Shown one piece after another: positions 8,540 to 18,524 of a stretch of 64,000 nt of DNA. The stretch's first letter is position 1, and each line of letters opens with the position of its first letter. Location: positions 62,001 through 126,000 of the forward strand of contig JAGCZA010000079.1 of the NCBI GenBank assembly GCA_017960525.1. Direction: 5' to 3'. The translations under genes and the position numbers were made by a program. Source of the DNA: Prevotella sp. (GTDB taxonomy: Bacteria > Bacteroidota > Bacteroidia > Bacteroidales > Bacteroidaceae). Under the pieces are notes generated by a model, which searched no databases, was not told where the DNA came from, and saw only the letters and a program-made list of their open reading frames with translations.

Positions 8540-9313
8540 ATGAATTTAAAGCAAGCAATAGTAGAAAGCATAGAGAAATCTGGAGTTGCCATACTTCCAC
8601 CGATGGACGTAAAAGACTCTATGGAATTGCTTATAGAGAATGGCATAAAAGCAACGACGAGCATTCTTGACCCTTGGTATAATAAGGGTATCGGAGGAGT
8701 GCTGCCTGATGTCGAGTATGATGAATTTATTCGAACTCTTCTCAAAAAGAGTGCGATAACGAGTGATATCCTCTATTTGTGGGGATTCCCTGAAGTCATA
8801 GGCCCGTATGTTCGTTTTGCTCCTGACAATTTCAAAATGACAGCATGGCTAACATGGTTCTATAAGAATTGTCCATCCGTTATTCGTGGATGGAGATCGA
8901 GCCAAAATGCTTGCATACAATTCACGAAAGAAGGAGCCAGTTTGCATCCAGAGAACTTTCTCAACCCAGAGCAGGAACTTAGATTTGATGAAGGCAAGAT
9001 GCGCTTTATTCCAGGTCCGACAAGCGTGATAGAAGCTCCACTGATAGTCGGATTTGTAGGAAAGAATGAACGTACTGGACATCCCTCTCAAAAGCCAGAG
9101 GCTGTTTTTGAACGTATTATATTAATGAGTACCAAGAAGGGTGATACTATTATTGACTTGATGGCAGGCTCTGGAACTACTGGCAGTGTAGCCAAAAAAC
9201 ATCGTCGTTCAGCCATTTTATGTGACAGTAATGAAGGGTATATCGCAATGATGGAACAAAGACTCCGTCAAAAGCGTATTCATATTGAAGTGGGTAGTGG
9301 TATTACTGTGTAG
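8540..9313 (+). CDS. DNA methyltransferase, beta class (N6-adenine or N4-cytosine)
   Basis: A 257-residue amino-methyltransferase. The catalytic motif IV is DPWY at residues 44-47 and the S-adenosylmethionine motif I is DLMAGSGTTG at 206-215, so the order IV then I marks the beta class. TGHPSQKPEAVFERII just before motif I is motif X and supports this. It probably protects the chromosome from the adjacent endonuclease by methylating the same site; the site cannot be read from sequence. The gene follows the endonuclease by seven bases. It is AT-rich like its partner and ends 23 bases before tex, so the pair appears inserted as a unit. Confidence 0.88.
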   Translation: MNLKQAIVESIEKSGVAILPPMDVKDSMELLIENGIKATTSILDPWYNKGIGGVLPDVEYDEFIRTLLKKSAITSDILYLWGFPEVIGPYVRFAPDNFKMTAWLTWFYKNCPSVIRGWRSSQNACIQFTKEGASLHPENFLNPEQELRFDEGKMRFIPGPTSVIEAPLIVGFVGKNERTGHPSQKPEAVFERIILMSTKKGDTIIDLMAGSGTTGSVAKKHRRSAILCDSNEGYIAMMEQRLRQKRIHIEVGSGITV

Positions 9314-9336
9314 TGGCAATGATCTGATTAGAAACA

Positions 9337-11508
9337 ATGGAGAGCAAGAATATATTCGCACAATTGATAGCCAAGAGCCTCGGGCTGAACTTGGAGGCTG
9401 TGGGCAATACGCTGACGTTGCTCGACGAGGGGTGCACCATCCCCTTTATTTCCCGCTACCGCAAAGAGCGTACCGGCGGGCTGGACGAGGTGCAGATTGC
9501 CGCCATCAGTGCCGAGAACGAGCGGCTGAAGGAAATCCAAAAACGGAAGGAGACGGTGGTGAAGACCATCACCGAACTGGGCAAACTGACGCCGGAACTG
9601 GAGCAGCGCATCGCCGACTGCTGGGATGCCACTGAACTGGAAGACATCTATCTGCCCTACAAGCCGCGCCGCCGCACCCGTGCACAGGTGGCCCGCGAAC
9701 AGGGCTTGGAGCCGTTGGCTCAGATACTGATGCTGCAACGCGAGCGCGACCCGGAACGTGCCGCCGAGCGTTTCGTCAAAGGCGAAGTCGCCGATGTGGC
9801 TGCCGCCTTGAAGGGTGCCCAGGACATCATTGCCGAGGAGGTGAGCGAGGACGAGCGCAGCCGCCAGCAGGTGCGTGGCGCCTACCGCCGTACCGCCATC
9901 ATCAGTTCGAAGGTGGTGAAGGCCAAGGCCGACACCGACGAGGCCCAGAAGTACCGTGACTACTTCGACTGGCACGAGCCTTTGCGCCGTTGCTCCAGTC
10001 ACCGCCTGCTGGCTATGCGCCGTGGCGAGACCGAGGGTGTCCTGCGGCTGAGCATCGACCCCATCGACGACCAGGAATGTACCGACCGCCTGAAACGCCA
10101 CTACGTCTATGGCAACACACCCTGCGGTCGGCTGGTGGCCGAAGCCGTCGACGACGGCTACAAGCGGCTGCTGAAACCCTCAATAGAGAACGAGTTTGCC
10201 GCCCTGAGCAAGGAGCGGGCCGACGACGAGGCCATCCGCGTCTTTGCCGAGAACTTGCGCCAGTTGCTGCTCGGCGCACCATTGGGCCAGAAGCGCGTGA
10301 TGGGCATCGACCCGGGCTTCCGCACTGGCTGCAAGGTGGTCTGTCTCGACGAGCAGGGCAATCTGCTCCACCACGAGGCCATCTTCCCCCATCCGCCTGT
10401 GAACAAGCGTATGCAGGCCACCGTCCATTTGCAGCAGATGGTCGGCGACTACGCCATTGAGGCCATCGCCATTGGCAACGGCACCGCCAGCCGCGAGACC
10501 CGCGAGTTTGTGGAAGATGCCCTCCAAACTGATCATATTTCTCATTTCTCATCTGTCATTTCTCATTTGCCACAGATTTTCGTCGTCTCTGAGGATGGCG
10601 CCTCGGTCTATTCGGCCTCGAAGGTGGCTCGCGACGAGTTCCCTGACGAAGATGTCACCGTGCGCGGCGCCGTCTCCATTGGCCGCCGCCTGATGGACCC
10701 GCTGGCCGAACTGGTGAAGATTGACCCCAAGAGCATCGGCGTGGGCCAGTATCAGCACGATGTGGACCAGGCGAAACTCAAGCACCAACTCGACCAGACG
10801 GTGGAGAGTTGCGTCAACCAGGTGGGCGTGAACCTCAACACGGCTTCCAGCCATCTGTTGCAGTACGTCAGCGGACTGGGGCCGGTGCTGGCCAAGAACA
10901 TCGTGGACTATCGGCGCGATAACGGCCCCTTCGGCAGTCGTAGCCAGTTGAAGAAGGTGCCCCGTCTGGGGCCGGCGGCTTTCCAGCAGTGTGCGGGCTT
11001 CCTGCGCATACCTGGAGCGGCGAACCCGCTGGACAACAGCGCTGTACACCCTGAACGCTACGCGCTGGTGGAGCAGATGGCCAAGGACCAGGGCTGCACC
11101 GTGGCCGACCTGATGGCCAACAAAGATTCGCGCACGCGCATAAACATTAATAAATATATAAGCCAGGAGGTGGGCCTGCCAACACTTACCGACATTATGG
11201 CGGAGTTGGAGAAGCCTGGGCGCGACCCCCGCCAGCAGTTGGAGGAGTTCAGTTTCGACAGCCGCGTGCAGACCGTCGACGACCTCGTGGAGGGTATGGT
11301 GCTGCCGGGCATCGTGACCAATATCACCAACTTCGGCGCCTTTGTCGACATTGGTGTCCACCAGGACGGGCTGGTGCATATCTCCCAAATGGCCAACCGC
11401 CGCATTGCCCATCCCTCTGATGTGGTGAAGTTGCACCAGCACGTGGAGGTGAAGGTCATCGAGGTGGACAGGCGGCGCAACCGCATTTCGCTCTCCATGC
11501 GTGTATAG
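9337..11508 (+). CDS. tex: Transcription accessory protein Tex (S1 RNA-binding)
   Basis: A 723-residue Tex homologue. It has the N-terminal helical region (IPFISRYRKERTGGLDEVQI), the YqgF/RNase H-like fold (VMGIDPGFRTGCKVVCLDEQ), helix-hairpin-helix motifs (VSGLGPVLAKNIVDYRRDNG) and a C-terminal S1 domain from about residue 650 (GIVTNITNFGAFVDIGVHQD). Tex binds nucleic acid and affects transcription and RNA processing. Near residues 401-412 there is a short insertion relative to the usual family pattern, HISHFSSVISHLPQ, which is encoded by five units of a 7-base repeat (10538-10572). It lies between the YqgF core and the conserved SEDGASVYSASKVARDEFPD stretch. The reading frame stays open. 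Confidence 0.94.
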   Translation: MESKNIFAQLIAKSLGLNLEAVGNTLTLLDEGCTIPFISRYRKERTGGLDEVQIAAISAENERLKEIQKRKETVVKTITELGKLTPELEQRIADCWDATELEDIYLPYKPRRRTRAQVAREQGLEPLAQILMLQRERDPERAAERFVKGEVADVAAALKGAQDIIAEEVSEDERSRQQVRGAYRRTAIISSKVVKAKADTDEAQKYRDYFDWHEPLRRCSSHRLLAMRRGETEGVLRLSIDPIDDQECTDRLKRHYVYGNTPCGRLVAEAVDDGYKRLLKPSIENEFAALSKERADDEAIRVFAENLRQLLLGAPLGQKRVMGIDPGFRTGCKVVCLDEQGNLLHHEAIFPHPPVNKRMQATVHLQQMVGDYAIEAIAIGNGTASRETREFVEDALQTDHISHFSSVISHLPQIFVVSEDGASVYSASKVARDEFPDEDVTVRGAVSIGRRLMDPLAELVKIDPKSIGVGQYQHDVDQAKLKHQLDQTVESCVNQVGVNLNTASSHLLQYVSGLGPVLAKNIVDYRRDNGPFGSRSQLKKVPRLGPAAFQQCAGFLRIPGAANPLDNSAVHPERYALVEQMAKDQGCTVADLMANKDSRTRININKYISQEVGLPTLTDIMAELEKPGRDPRQQLEEFSFDSRVQTVDDLVEGMVLPGIVTNITNFGAFVDIGVHQDGLVHISQMANRRIAHPSDVVKLHQHVEVKVIEVDRRRNRISLSMRV
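10538..10572 (+). repeat. 7-bp-periodic element inside tex
   Basis: Five consecutive heptamers: TTTCTCA, TTTCTCA, TCTGTCA, TTTCTCA, TTTGCCA. The unit resembles those in four signal-peptide coding regions at 26786, 29395, 36757 and 41751. Here it sits in the middle of a cytoplasmic protein, so it cannot be explained by signal-peptide selection. Confidence 0.8.
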
Positions 11509-11540
11509 ACTTTGGCACGCTATTTGCTAAAGGATATGAT

Positions 11541-14063
11541 ATGACAAGTCAATTTTCACCAAAGGTATCAGAAATACTCGCCTATTCACGCGAAGAGGCA
11601 GCACGCTTGGCCAGTACGTCGGTGGGGCCGGAGCATCTGCTGCTGGGCATGATGCGTGTGAAGGACGGTCCCGTTGACCGCGTTTTCCACCGTCTGCGCC
11701 TCAATATGCCAAGCATCAAGCAGTCGCTTGAGCAGAAAGTGCTGAACGACGCTTTGAGCAGTCCGGTCAGCACCACTGAACTGGTGCTCAACGAGGGTGC
11801 GTCGAACATCCTGAAACTGGCCGTGCTCGAGGCACGCATCCAGCACACGCAGCGTGTGGACGAGGAACATCTGCTGTTGGCCATCCTGCACGACCAGGTG
11901 GACAACGGCGCCAAACAAATACTGGAATACAACAATATGAACTACGACGACGTACTCAGCCTGCTCAAGGCTGGTAATACGGCTGCTGCAACTACCAAGC
12001 CCTCAGACATCCTCAGTCTGCCCGACGAGGACGAGGAGGAGGAAACACCGCAGGGCAACAACGCTACACAGACGGCAAAGGGCAACAAGGAAAAGTCGAA
12101 GACGCCCGTCATCGACAACTTCTCGACCGACCTCACCCAGGCGGCTGCCGAAGGCAAACTGGACCCCGTGGTTGGCCGTGAGAAGGAGATTCAGCGCGTG
12201 ATGGAGATACTGGGCCGCCGCAAGAAGAACAACCCCATCCTCATCGGTGAGCCAGGCGTGGGCAAGAGTGCCATCGTGGAAGGACTGGCACAACTCATTG
12301 CGCAGCGCAAGTGCTCGCCCATGTTCTTCGGCAAGCGCATTGTCAGCCTCGATATGACTGGCATTGTGGCAGGCACCAAGTACAGGGGCCAGTTTGAGGA
12401 GCGCATCAAGGCTCTGATGAAAGAGATAGAGCAGAGTTCCGATATTATTGTCTTCATCGACGAAATCCACACCATCATCGGCGCAGGCGGTGCTGCTGGC
12501 ACGATGGATGCTGCCAACATCATGAAGCCCGCATTGGCCAGGGGCACCATACAGTGCATCGGCGCAACCACACTCGACGAATACCGCAACAGCATTGAGA
12601 AGGACGGTGCCCTGGAGCGGCGCTTCCAGAAGGTCGTCGTGGAGCCGACAACTACAGAGGAGACCCTACAGATACTCCACAATCTGAAGGACCGCTACGA
12701 GCACCACCACCATGTGCAGTTCACCGACGATGCCATCTTGGCGTGTGTCAGATTGACAGAACGCTACATCAACGACCGCTCCTTCCCCGACAAGGCCATC
12801 GACGCTATGGATGAGACGGGGTCGAGGGTGCACCTGAAGACGGCGCAGATTCCCCCTGAAATCACAAACATCGAGGAGGAACTGAAGGCTATCAAGGAGA
12901 AAAAGGGTAGGGCAGTGGCTGGTCAGAACTTTGAGTTGGCCGCCAGTTACCGCGACCGCCAGACGGAGTTGGAGGCTGAGATGAAGCGGCTGCAGACAGA
13001 ATGGCAACAAGGCAACATTGACGACGACCAGACGGTGACCGAGGCTGAAGTGAGCGATGTGGTGTCGATGATGACTGGCGTGCCCGTGCAGCGTATGGCC
13101 GAGAGCGAGGGCGTCAGGCTGAAAGGCATGGCCGACGAACTGAAGGCGCAGGTTATAGCACAGGACAAGGCCATCGACAAGTTGGTGAAGGCCATCCAGC
13201 GCAACCGCGTGGGCCTGAAAGACCCCAACCACCCCATCGGAGCATTTATGTTCCTTGGGCCAACCGGCGTGGGAAAAACCTATCTGGCCAAGAAACTGGC
13301 CGAACAGATGTTCTCGTCGGCTGATGCGCTGATACGCATCGATATGAGCGAATATACAGAGTCGTTCAACGTCAGCCGGCTCATCGGTGCGCCTCCGGGC
13401 TACGTGGGCTACGAGGAGGGCGGACAACTGACCGAGCGCGTGCGCCGTAAGCCCTACAGCATCGTGCTGCTTGACGAGATAGAGAAGGCCCATTCAAACG
13501 TGTTCAATCTCTTGCTGCAAGTGCTCGACGAGGGCCGACTCACTGACGGCAACGGGCGGTTCGTTGACTTCCGCAATACGGTCATCATCATGACTTCCAA
13601 CGCGGGTACCCGCCAGTTGAAGGACTTTGGGCGCGGCGTGGGTTTCACTGCCACCACGCTGGGTGTGAACATGGACGAGCGCGACCGTGAGCATGCACGT
13701 TCCATCGTACAGAAGGCGCTCTCGAAGCAGTTCTCGCCGGAGTTCCTGAACCGCCTCGACGAAATCATCACCTTCGACCAACTCGACCTGGAGGCCATCA
13801 AGCGCATTGTCGATGTGGAACTGAAGCCCCTGCGCAAGCGCATCAGCGATTTGGGCTACGAGATTGAACTCACTGACGAGGCCAAGGCGTTTGTCGCCAC
13901 CAAGGGCTACGATGTGCAGTTTGGTGCCCGCCCGCTGAAGCGTGCCCTACAGAACTATATTGAGGACGGCATCTGCGAGTTGATTCTCAGCGAAAGTATG
14001 GCCGCGGGCAGTACCATCCACATCGACAAGCATCCGGAAAAGGATGAACTGACCTTCAGTTGA
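11541..14063 (+). CDS. clpC: ATP-dependent Clp protease ATPase subunit ClpC
   Basis: An 840-residue Hsp100 unfoldase. The N domain (YSREEAARLASTSVGPEHLL) is followed by the first AAA+ module with Walker A GEPGVGKSA at about 236-244 and FIDEIHTIIGAGGAAG, a coiled-coil M region near 430-480 (with a UVR-like segment NFELAASYRDRQTELEAEM), and the second module with GPTGVGKT near 573-580 and VLLDEIEKAHSNVFN. It feeds proteins to ClpP, which is not encoded here. Length and order match ClpC rather than ClpB. It follows tex by 32 bases and no promoter of the usual form was seen between them. Confidence 0.93.
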   Translation: MTSQFSPKVSEILAYSREEAARLASTSVGPEHLLLGMMRVKDGPVDRVFHRLRLNMPSIKQSLEQKVLNDALSSPVSTTELVLNEGASNILKLAVLEARIQHTQRVDEEHLLLAILHDQVDNGAKQILEYNNMNYDDVLSLLKAGNTAAATTKPSDILSLPDEDEEEETPQGNNATQTAKGNKEKSKTPVIDNFSTDLTQAAAEGKLDPVVGREKEIQRVMEILGRRKKNNPILIGEPGVGKSAIVEGLAQLIAQRKCSPMFFGKRIVSLDMTGIVAGTKYRGQFEERIKALMKEIEQSSDIIVFIDEIHTIIGAGGAAGTMDAANIMKPALARGTIQCIGATTLDEYRNSIEKDGALERRFQKVVVEPTTTEETLQILHNLKDRYEHHHHVQFTDDAILACVRLTERYINDRSFPDKAIDAMDETGSRVHLKTAQIPPEITNIEEELKAIKEKKGRAVAGQNFELAASYRDRQTELEAEMKRLQTEWQQGNIDDDQTVTEAEVSDVVSMMTGVPVQRMAESEGVRLKGMADELKAQVIAQDKAIDKLVKAIQRNRVGLKDPNHPIGAFMFLGPTGVGKTYLAKKLAEQMFSSADALIRIDMSEYTESFNVSRLIGAPPGYVGYEEGGQLTERVRRKPYSIVLLDEIEKAHSNVFNLLLQVLDEGRLTDGNGRFVDFRNTVIIMTSNAGTRQLKDFGRGVGFTATTLGVNMDERDREHARSIVQKALSKQFSPEFLNRLDEIITFDQLDLEAIKRIVDVELKPLRKRISDLGYEIELTDEAKAFVATKGYDVQFGARPLKRALQNYIEDGICELILSESMAAGSTIHIDKHPEKDELTFS

Positions 14064-14113
14064 CTTCAAGGAGAGACGATGTGCCTCCAAAGTTAAAAAA
14101 AGATGTGAAAAAA

Positions 14114-14145
14114 TTTGGAGGATTCAAGGAAAATCTGTACCTTTG
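14114..14145 (+). promoter_or_regulatory. Bacteroidetes-type promoter for tRNA-Val
   Basis: TTTG at 14114-14117 and TACCTTTG at 14138-14145, spacer 20 bases, 31 bases before the tRNA start. The strong match fits a stable RNA gene. Confidence 0.75.
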
Positions 14146-14176
14146 CACCCGCTTAACAGAAAAGCGCAAGGGACAG

Positions 14177-14251
14177 GGGCGTTTAGCTCAGTTGGTTTAG
14201 AGCATCTGCCTTACAAGCAGAGGGTCGGCGGTTCGAATCCGTCAACGCCCA
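14177..14251 (+). tRNA. tRNA-Val (TAC)
   Basis: The acceptor stem pairs GGGCGTT (14177-14183) with AACGCCC (14244-14250), with discriminator A at 14251. The anticodon stem TCTGC/GCAGA encloses the loop CTTACAA, giving anticodon TAC (valine). The T arm shows GGTTCGAATCC. CCA is not encoded. A hairpin and T run at 14288-14310 probably ends the transcript. Confidence 0.95.
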
Positions 14252-14287
14252 CAGAAGGAAAAGGAAGAAGATAAAGACAGACACGGT

Positions 14288-14310
14288 GTTGCGACGTAGT
14301 CGCAACTTTT
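14288..14310 (+). terminator. Intrinsic terminator after tRNA-Val
   Basis: Perfect 8-bp stem GTTGCGAC / GTCGCAAC with loop GTA, followed by TTTT. It sits between the tRNA and purB, 22 bases before the purB start, so purB may depend on readthrough or on a promoter I could not see. Confidence 0.7.
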
Positions 14311-14332
14311 CATTTCAAGGATAATAAAGAAA

Positions 14333-15688
14333 ATGGAACTAAGTGCACTGACAGCCGTCTCGCCTATTGACGGCAGGTACCATGGCAAGACAGAACTTCT
14401 GGGCGGCTATTTCTCTGAGTATGCATTGATAAAATATCGCGTACGCGTGGAAATAGAATATTTTATTGCCCTTTGCCAGACTCCCCTCCCACAACTTGAG
14501 TGTTTCCCGCAGCAGTTCTTTGAGCCGTTGCGCGACATTTATCGTCATTTCACCGTGGCCGATGCACAGCGCGTGAAGGACATTGAGGCCGTCACCAACC
14601 ATGACGTGAAGGCTGTGGAGTACTTTATCAAGGAGAAGATGGACGGGTTGGATGCCTCCAAACTCTCATCTTTCAAGAACTTTGTCCACTTTGGCCTTAC
14701 CTCGCAGGACATCAACAATACCAGCGTGCCTCTCTCGCTGAAAGAGGCCCTGGAGCAGGTGTTCGTGCCGCAACTGGAGCAACTCGTTGAACAACTCAAC
14801 GATTTGGCCGAGGAATGGCGCAACATTTCCATGCTCGCCCGTACCCACGGGCAGCCGGCATCGCCTACGCGCCTTGGCAAGGAACTGCGTGTCTATGTTT
14901 ACCGTCTGGAGGAGCAGTTGCGCAGCCTGCAGGACACGCCCATTACGGCGAAGTTTGGTGGTGCCACGGGTAACTTTAACGCCCACCACGTGGCCTATCC
15001 GCAATACGACTGGGCCGACTGGGCCGACCGCTTTGTGGCCGACAAACTGGGTCTGGAGCGGGAGCAGTACACCACCCAGATTTCCAATTATGACAATCTG
15101 GCTGCCGTCTGTGATGCCTTGAGGCGCATCAATACCATCATCATCGACCTGGACCGCGACGTTTGGATGTATATCTCTATGGAATACTTCAAACAGCGCA
15201 TCAAGGCTGGTGAAGTGGGTTCTAGCGCCATGCCCCACAAGGTGAACCCCATCGACTTCGAGAACAGCGAAGGCAATATGGGCGTTGCAAACGCATTGCT
15301 TGCCTTCCTTGCCCAGAAACTGCCTGTCAGCCGACTGCAGCGCGACCTTACTGACAGCACCGTGCTGCGTAACATCGGCATGCCGCTGGCCCATGCGCTG
15401 ATTGCCATTCAGAGTACAGCCAAGGGTCTGGGCAAACTCATCCTCAACGAGGAGCGCATAAGTAAGGATTTGGATAACTGCTGGCCAGTGGTGGCAGAAG
15501 CCATACAGACCATTCTGCGCCGTGAGGGCTATCCCAACCCATATGAGACACTGAAGCAACTGACGCGCACCAATCAGAAAATAACTCAACAAGCCATACA
15601 GGAATTCATTACGACGCTTGATGTCAGCGATGATGTCAAGCAGGAACTCATTCAAATTACTCCACACAATTACACTGGACTGTATTAA
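14333..15688 (+). CDS. purB: Adenylosuccinate lyase
   Basis: A 451-residue member of the fumarase/aspartase superfamily. The signature SSAMPHKVNPIDFENSEGN near residues 298-316 carries the flexible catalytic loop and is typical of PurB. The enzyme cleaves SAICAR and adenylosuccinate to release fumarate in purine synthesis. Other conserved parts are HFGLTSQDINNT and ARTHGQPASPTRLGKEL. The length fits the E. coli-like long form. The ATG at 14333 begins the conserved MELSALTAVSPIDGRY start. Confidence 0.96.
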   Translation: MELSALTAVSPIDGRYHGKTELLGGYFSEYALIKYRVRVEIEYFIALCQTPLPQLECFPQQFFEPLRDIYRHFTVADAQRVKDIEAVTNHDVKAVEYFIKEKMDGLDASKLSSFKNFVHFGLTSQDINNTSVPLSLKEALEQVFVPQLEQLVEQLNDLAEEWRNISMLARTHGQPASPTRLGKELRVYVYRLEEQLRSLQDTPITAKFGGATGNFNAHHVAYPQYDWADWADRFVADKLGLEREQYTTQISNYDNLAAVCDALRRINTIIIDLDRDVWMYISMEYFKQRIKAGEVGSSAMPHKVNPIDFENSEGNMGVANALLAFLAQKLPVSRLQRDLTDSTVLRNIGMPLAHALIAIQSTAKGLGKLILNEERISKDLDNCWPVVAEAIQTILRREGYPNPYETLKQLTRTNQKITQQAIQEFITTLDVSDDVKQELIQITPHNYTGLY

Positions 15689-15711
15689 CAACAAACACTA
15701 TTAAGACAACC

Positions 15712-17061
15712 ATGGATTTCGACAACGAGAAGAACAAGGAGCAGCAACTCCCCGAACAGAATGCTAGCCGCGAAGGCTACCAGAGAGAATTTCGTCCTGC
15801 CGGACGCTCACCGCGCCCGCGCATTCACAGTACACAACGCCCTGCTGGTGGCGGTTACGACCGTTACAGCAGACGACAGGCCGACGATGAGGAAAGTTTC
15901 CGCCCGGAGGGCTTTGGGGCAAGTTTGCAAGGACAGGCTCCCCAGCGACCCTATTACGCGCGTACCAATAATAATTATAATAATGGCTACCAGCAGCGTG
16001 GTGGCTATCAGCCCCGTCAGCAGGGCGGTTATCGCCCCCGCTACAACCAGGACGGTGACGGTCAGCAGATGGGCGGCTATCAGCCCCGTCAGCAGTATCA
16101 GCCCCGCCAGGGTGGCTATCAGCCTCGTCAGCAGAATGGCGAATACCAGCAGCGCGGCGGCTACCAGCCCCGTCAGCAGGGTGGCTACCAGCAGTACGGA
16201 CAGGGTGGACAGTATGGTCAGAGGCCGCGCAAGCCGTATGGCAAGCAGGGCGGCTATCGCCAGCGCACAGCAGACTACGACCCCAATGCCAAGTACTCGT
16301 TGAAGAAGCGTATTGAGTATAAGGAGCAGAACTTTGACCCCAATGAGCCTATCCGTCTGAACAAGTTCCTCGCCAATGCTGGTGTATGCAGCCGTCGTGA
16401 GGCCGATGAGTTCATCCAGGCAGGCGTGGTCACCGTCAACGGACAGGTGGTCACTGAACTGGGCACTAAGGTGATGCGTACCGACGTCATCCATTTCCAC
16501 GACCAACTTGTTAGTCTTGAAAAGAAAGTCTACGTGCTCCTCAACAAGCCCAAGGACTATGTCACCACCAGTGACGATCCCCAGCAGCGGAAAACCGTGA
16601 TGGACTTGGTGAAGAACGCCTGCCCTGAGCGCATCTATCCCGTGGGACGTCTCGACCGTAACACGACGGGCGTGCTGCTTCTCACCAACGATGGTGATTT
16701 GGCATCGAAACTCACGCATCCCAAGTACCTGAAGAAGAAGATCTATCACGTCTACCTGGATCATAATGTTACGGCCCACGACCTCCAGGCCATTGCCGAA
16801 GGCATCACTCTCGACGATGGAGAGATTAAGGCCGACGACATACAGTATGCCGACCCCAACGACAAGAAACAGGTGGGCATTGAAATCCATTCGGGCAAGA
16901 ATCGTATCGTGCGCCGTATCTTCGAGAGCCTCGGTTATCGTGTTACACGTCTTGACCGTGTGCAGTTTGCCGGCCTTACCAAGAAGAACCTCCGCCGTGG
17001 CGACTGGCGTTATCTCACTGAGGAGGAAGTGGACCGCCTCCGTATGGGGTCGTATGAGTAG
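15712..17061 (+). CDS. RluB-like rRNA pseudouridine synthase with repetitive N-terminal arm
   Basis: A 449-residue protein in two parts. Residues about 1-200 are low complexity, Gly/Gln/Arg/Tyr-rich, with repeated GGYQPRQQ units between about 97 and 185. From about residue 210 it has an S4 RNA-binding domain ([20 protein letters not shown]) and a RsuA/RluB-type catalytic domain; the catalytic Asp lies in [18 protein letters not shown]. It probably modifies a uridine of 23S or 16S rRNA; RluB (U2605) and RsuA (U516) cannot be told apart with certainty. The disordered arm resembles RGG-type RNA-binding tails and is seen in other Bacteroidetes proteins. It lies 23 bases after purB and 23 before asnS. 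Confidence 0.87.
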   Translation: MDFDNEKNKEQQLPEQNASREGYQREFRPAGRSPRPRIHSTQRPAGGGYDRYSRRQADDEESFRPEGFGASLQGQAPQRPYYARTNNNYNNGYQQRGGYQPRQQGGYRPRYNQDGDGQQMGGYQPRQQYQPRQGGYQPRQQNGEYQQRGGYQPRQQGGYQQYGQGGQYGQRPRKPYGKQGGYRQRTADYDPNAKYSLKKRIEYKEQNFDPNEPIRLNKFLANAGVCSRREADEFIQAGVVTVNGQVVTELGTKVMRTDVIHFHDQLVSLEKKVYVLLNKPKDYVTTSDDPQQRKTVMDLVKNACPERIYPVGRLDRNTTGVLLLTNDGDLASKLTHPKYLKKKIYHVYLDHNVTAHDLQAIAEGITLDDGEIKADDIQYADPNDKKQVGIEIHSGKNRIVRRIFESLGYRVTRLDRVQFAGLTKKNLRRGDWRYLTEEEVDRLRMGSYE

Positions 17062-17084
17062 AAACATCTTTAACCACCAGCAAA

Positions 17085-18524
17085 ATGAAAAGAACGAAAA
17101 TCATCGACGTGCTGAAAAGCACTGAATATGGCAAAGAGGTTTGCGTCAAGGGTTGGGTGAGGACTCACCGCAGTTCGAAGGCTGTTGACTTTATCGCCCT
17201 CAACGATGGTTCCACCATCAAGAACGTCCAGATTGTTCTCGACCCCACCTCTTGTCCCGTAAGTGGCGCAAATTGCACCGCGACCCTCAAGGACGTGACG
17301 ACAGGCGCCTGCATCTGCGCCAAGGGTACCCTCGTGGAAAGTCCTGCCGCTGGACAACCTTCCGAGATACAGGCCATGGAGATTGTCATCTATGGCCTCT
17401 GCGACAACACCTATCCCATGCAGAAGAAGGGCCAGAGTTTCGAGGTGATGCGCAAGAACGCACACCTTCGTCTGCGCACCAACACCTTCGGAGCCGTTAT
17501 GCGCATACGCCACAACATGGCCATTGCCATCCACAAGTACTTCCACGACCACGGTTTCTACTATTTCCACACGCCGCTCATCACAGCCAGTGACTGCGAG
17601 GGAGCCGGAAATATGTTCCAGGTGACCACTAAGAACCTTTACGACCTGAAAAAAGACGAAGAGGGGCGCATCATTTACGATGACGACTTCTTCGGGCAGC
17701 AGACATCGCTCACCGTCAGCGGACAGTTAGAGGGCGAACTGGGAGCCACGGCTTTGGGCGCCATCTACACCTTTGGACCCACTTTCCGTGCCGAGAACAG
17801 CAACACGCCGCGACACTTGGCCGAGTTCTGGATGATTGAGCCGGAGGTGGCTTTCATGGATCAGGAGGAACTGATGGATCTCGAAGAGGACTTTATTAAG
17901 TATTGTGTGCAGTGGGCGCTTGACAACTGCCAGGACGACCTCGCCTTCCTCAACCAGATGGTCGACAAGTCGCTTCTTGAGCGTTTACGCTCCGTTATCA
18001 GCACCGACTTTGTGCGCCTCACCTATACCGAGGGCATTGACATCCTGCAGAAAGCCATTGCCGATGGGCGCAAATTCGAGTTCCCGTGCCAATGGGGTGA
18101 CGACCTTGCCTCCGAGCACGAGCGCTACCTCGTGGAGGAACATTTCAAGAAACCCGTCATTATGACCGACTATCCTTCGGCCATCAAGGCATTCTATATG
18201 AAGCAAAATGGCACCAAGGGCTACAAGGGCATCGTCTCCCCAGGTCCCACAATGCAGGGCACTGATGTGCTTTTCCCACAGATTGGCGAGATTATCGGCG
18301 GTAGTGTCCGTGAAGAGGATTACGACAAACTGATGGCAGAGATAAACACTCGCCAGATGGAAACCGACAAACTCTGGTGGTATCTCGACACGCGCCGTTA
18401 TGGCTCCTGTCCGCACGCCGGTTTTGGGCTTGGTTTTGAGCGCCTCATCCTCTTTGTAACGGGTATGCAGAATATCCGTGATGTCATACCTTTTCCGCGT
18501 ACACCGAAAACTGCCGATTTCTAA
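17085..18524 (+). CDS. asnS: Asparaginyl-tRNA synthetase
   Basis: A 479-residue class IIb synthetase that charges tRNA-Asn. The N-terminal OB fold ([20 protein letters not shown]) is followed by the catalytic core with motif 2 ([20 protein letters not shown]) and motif 3 ([15 protein letters not shown] near the end). The sequence [18 protein letters not shown] and the C-terminal [11 protein letters not shown] are characteristic of AsnS. Length is normal. Confidence 0.96.
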   Translation: MKRTKIIDVLKSTEYGKEVCVKGWVRTHRSSKAVDFIALNDGSTIKNVQIVLDPTSCPVSGANCTATLKDVTTGACICAKGTLVESPAAGQPSEIQAMEIVIYGLCDNTYPMQKKGQSFEVMRKNAHLRLRTNTFGAVMRIRHNMAIAIHKYFHDHGFYYFHTPLITASDCEGAGNMFQVTTKNLYDLKKDEEGRIIYDDDFFGQQTSLTVSGQLEGELGATALGAIYTFGPTFRAENSNTPRHLAEFWMIEPEVAFMDQEELMDLEEDFIKYCVQWALDNCQDDLAFLNQMVDKSLLERLRSVISTDFVRLTYTEGIDILQKAIADGRKFEFPCQWGDDLASEHERYLVEEHFKKPVIMTDYPSAIKAFYMKQNGTKGYKGIVSPGPTMQGTDVLFPQIGEIIGGSVREEDYDKLMAEINTRQMETDKLWWYLDTRRYGSCPHAGFGLGFERLILFVTGMQNIRDVIPFPRTPKTADF

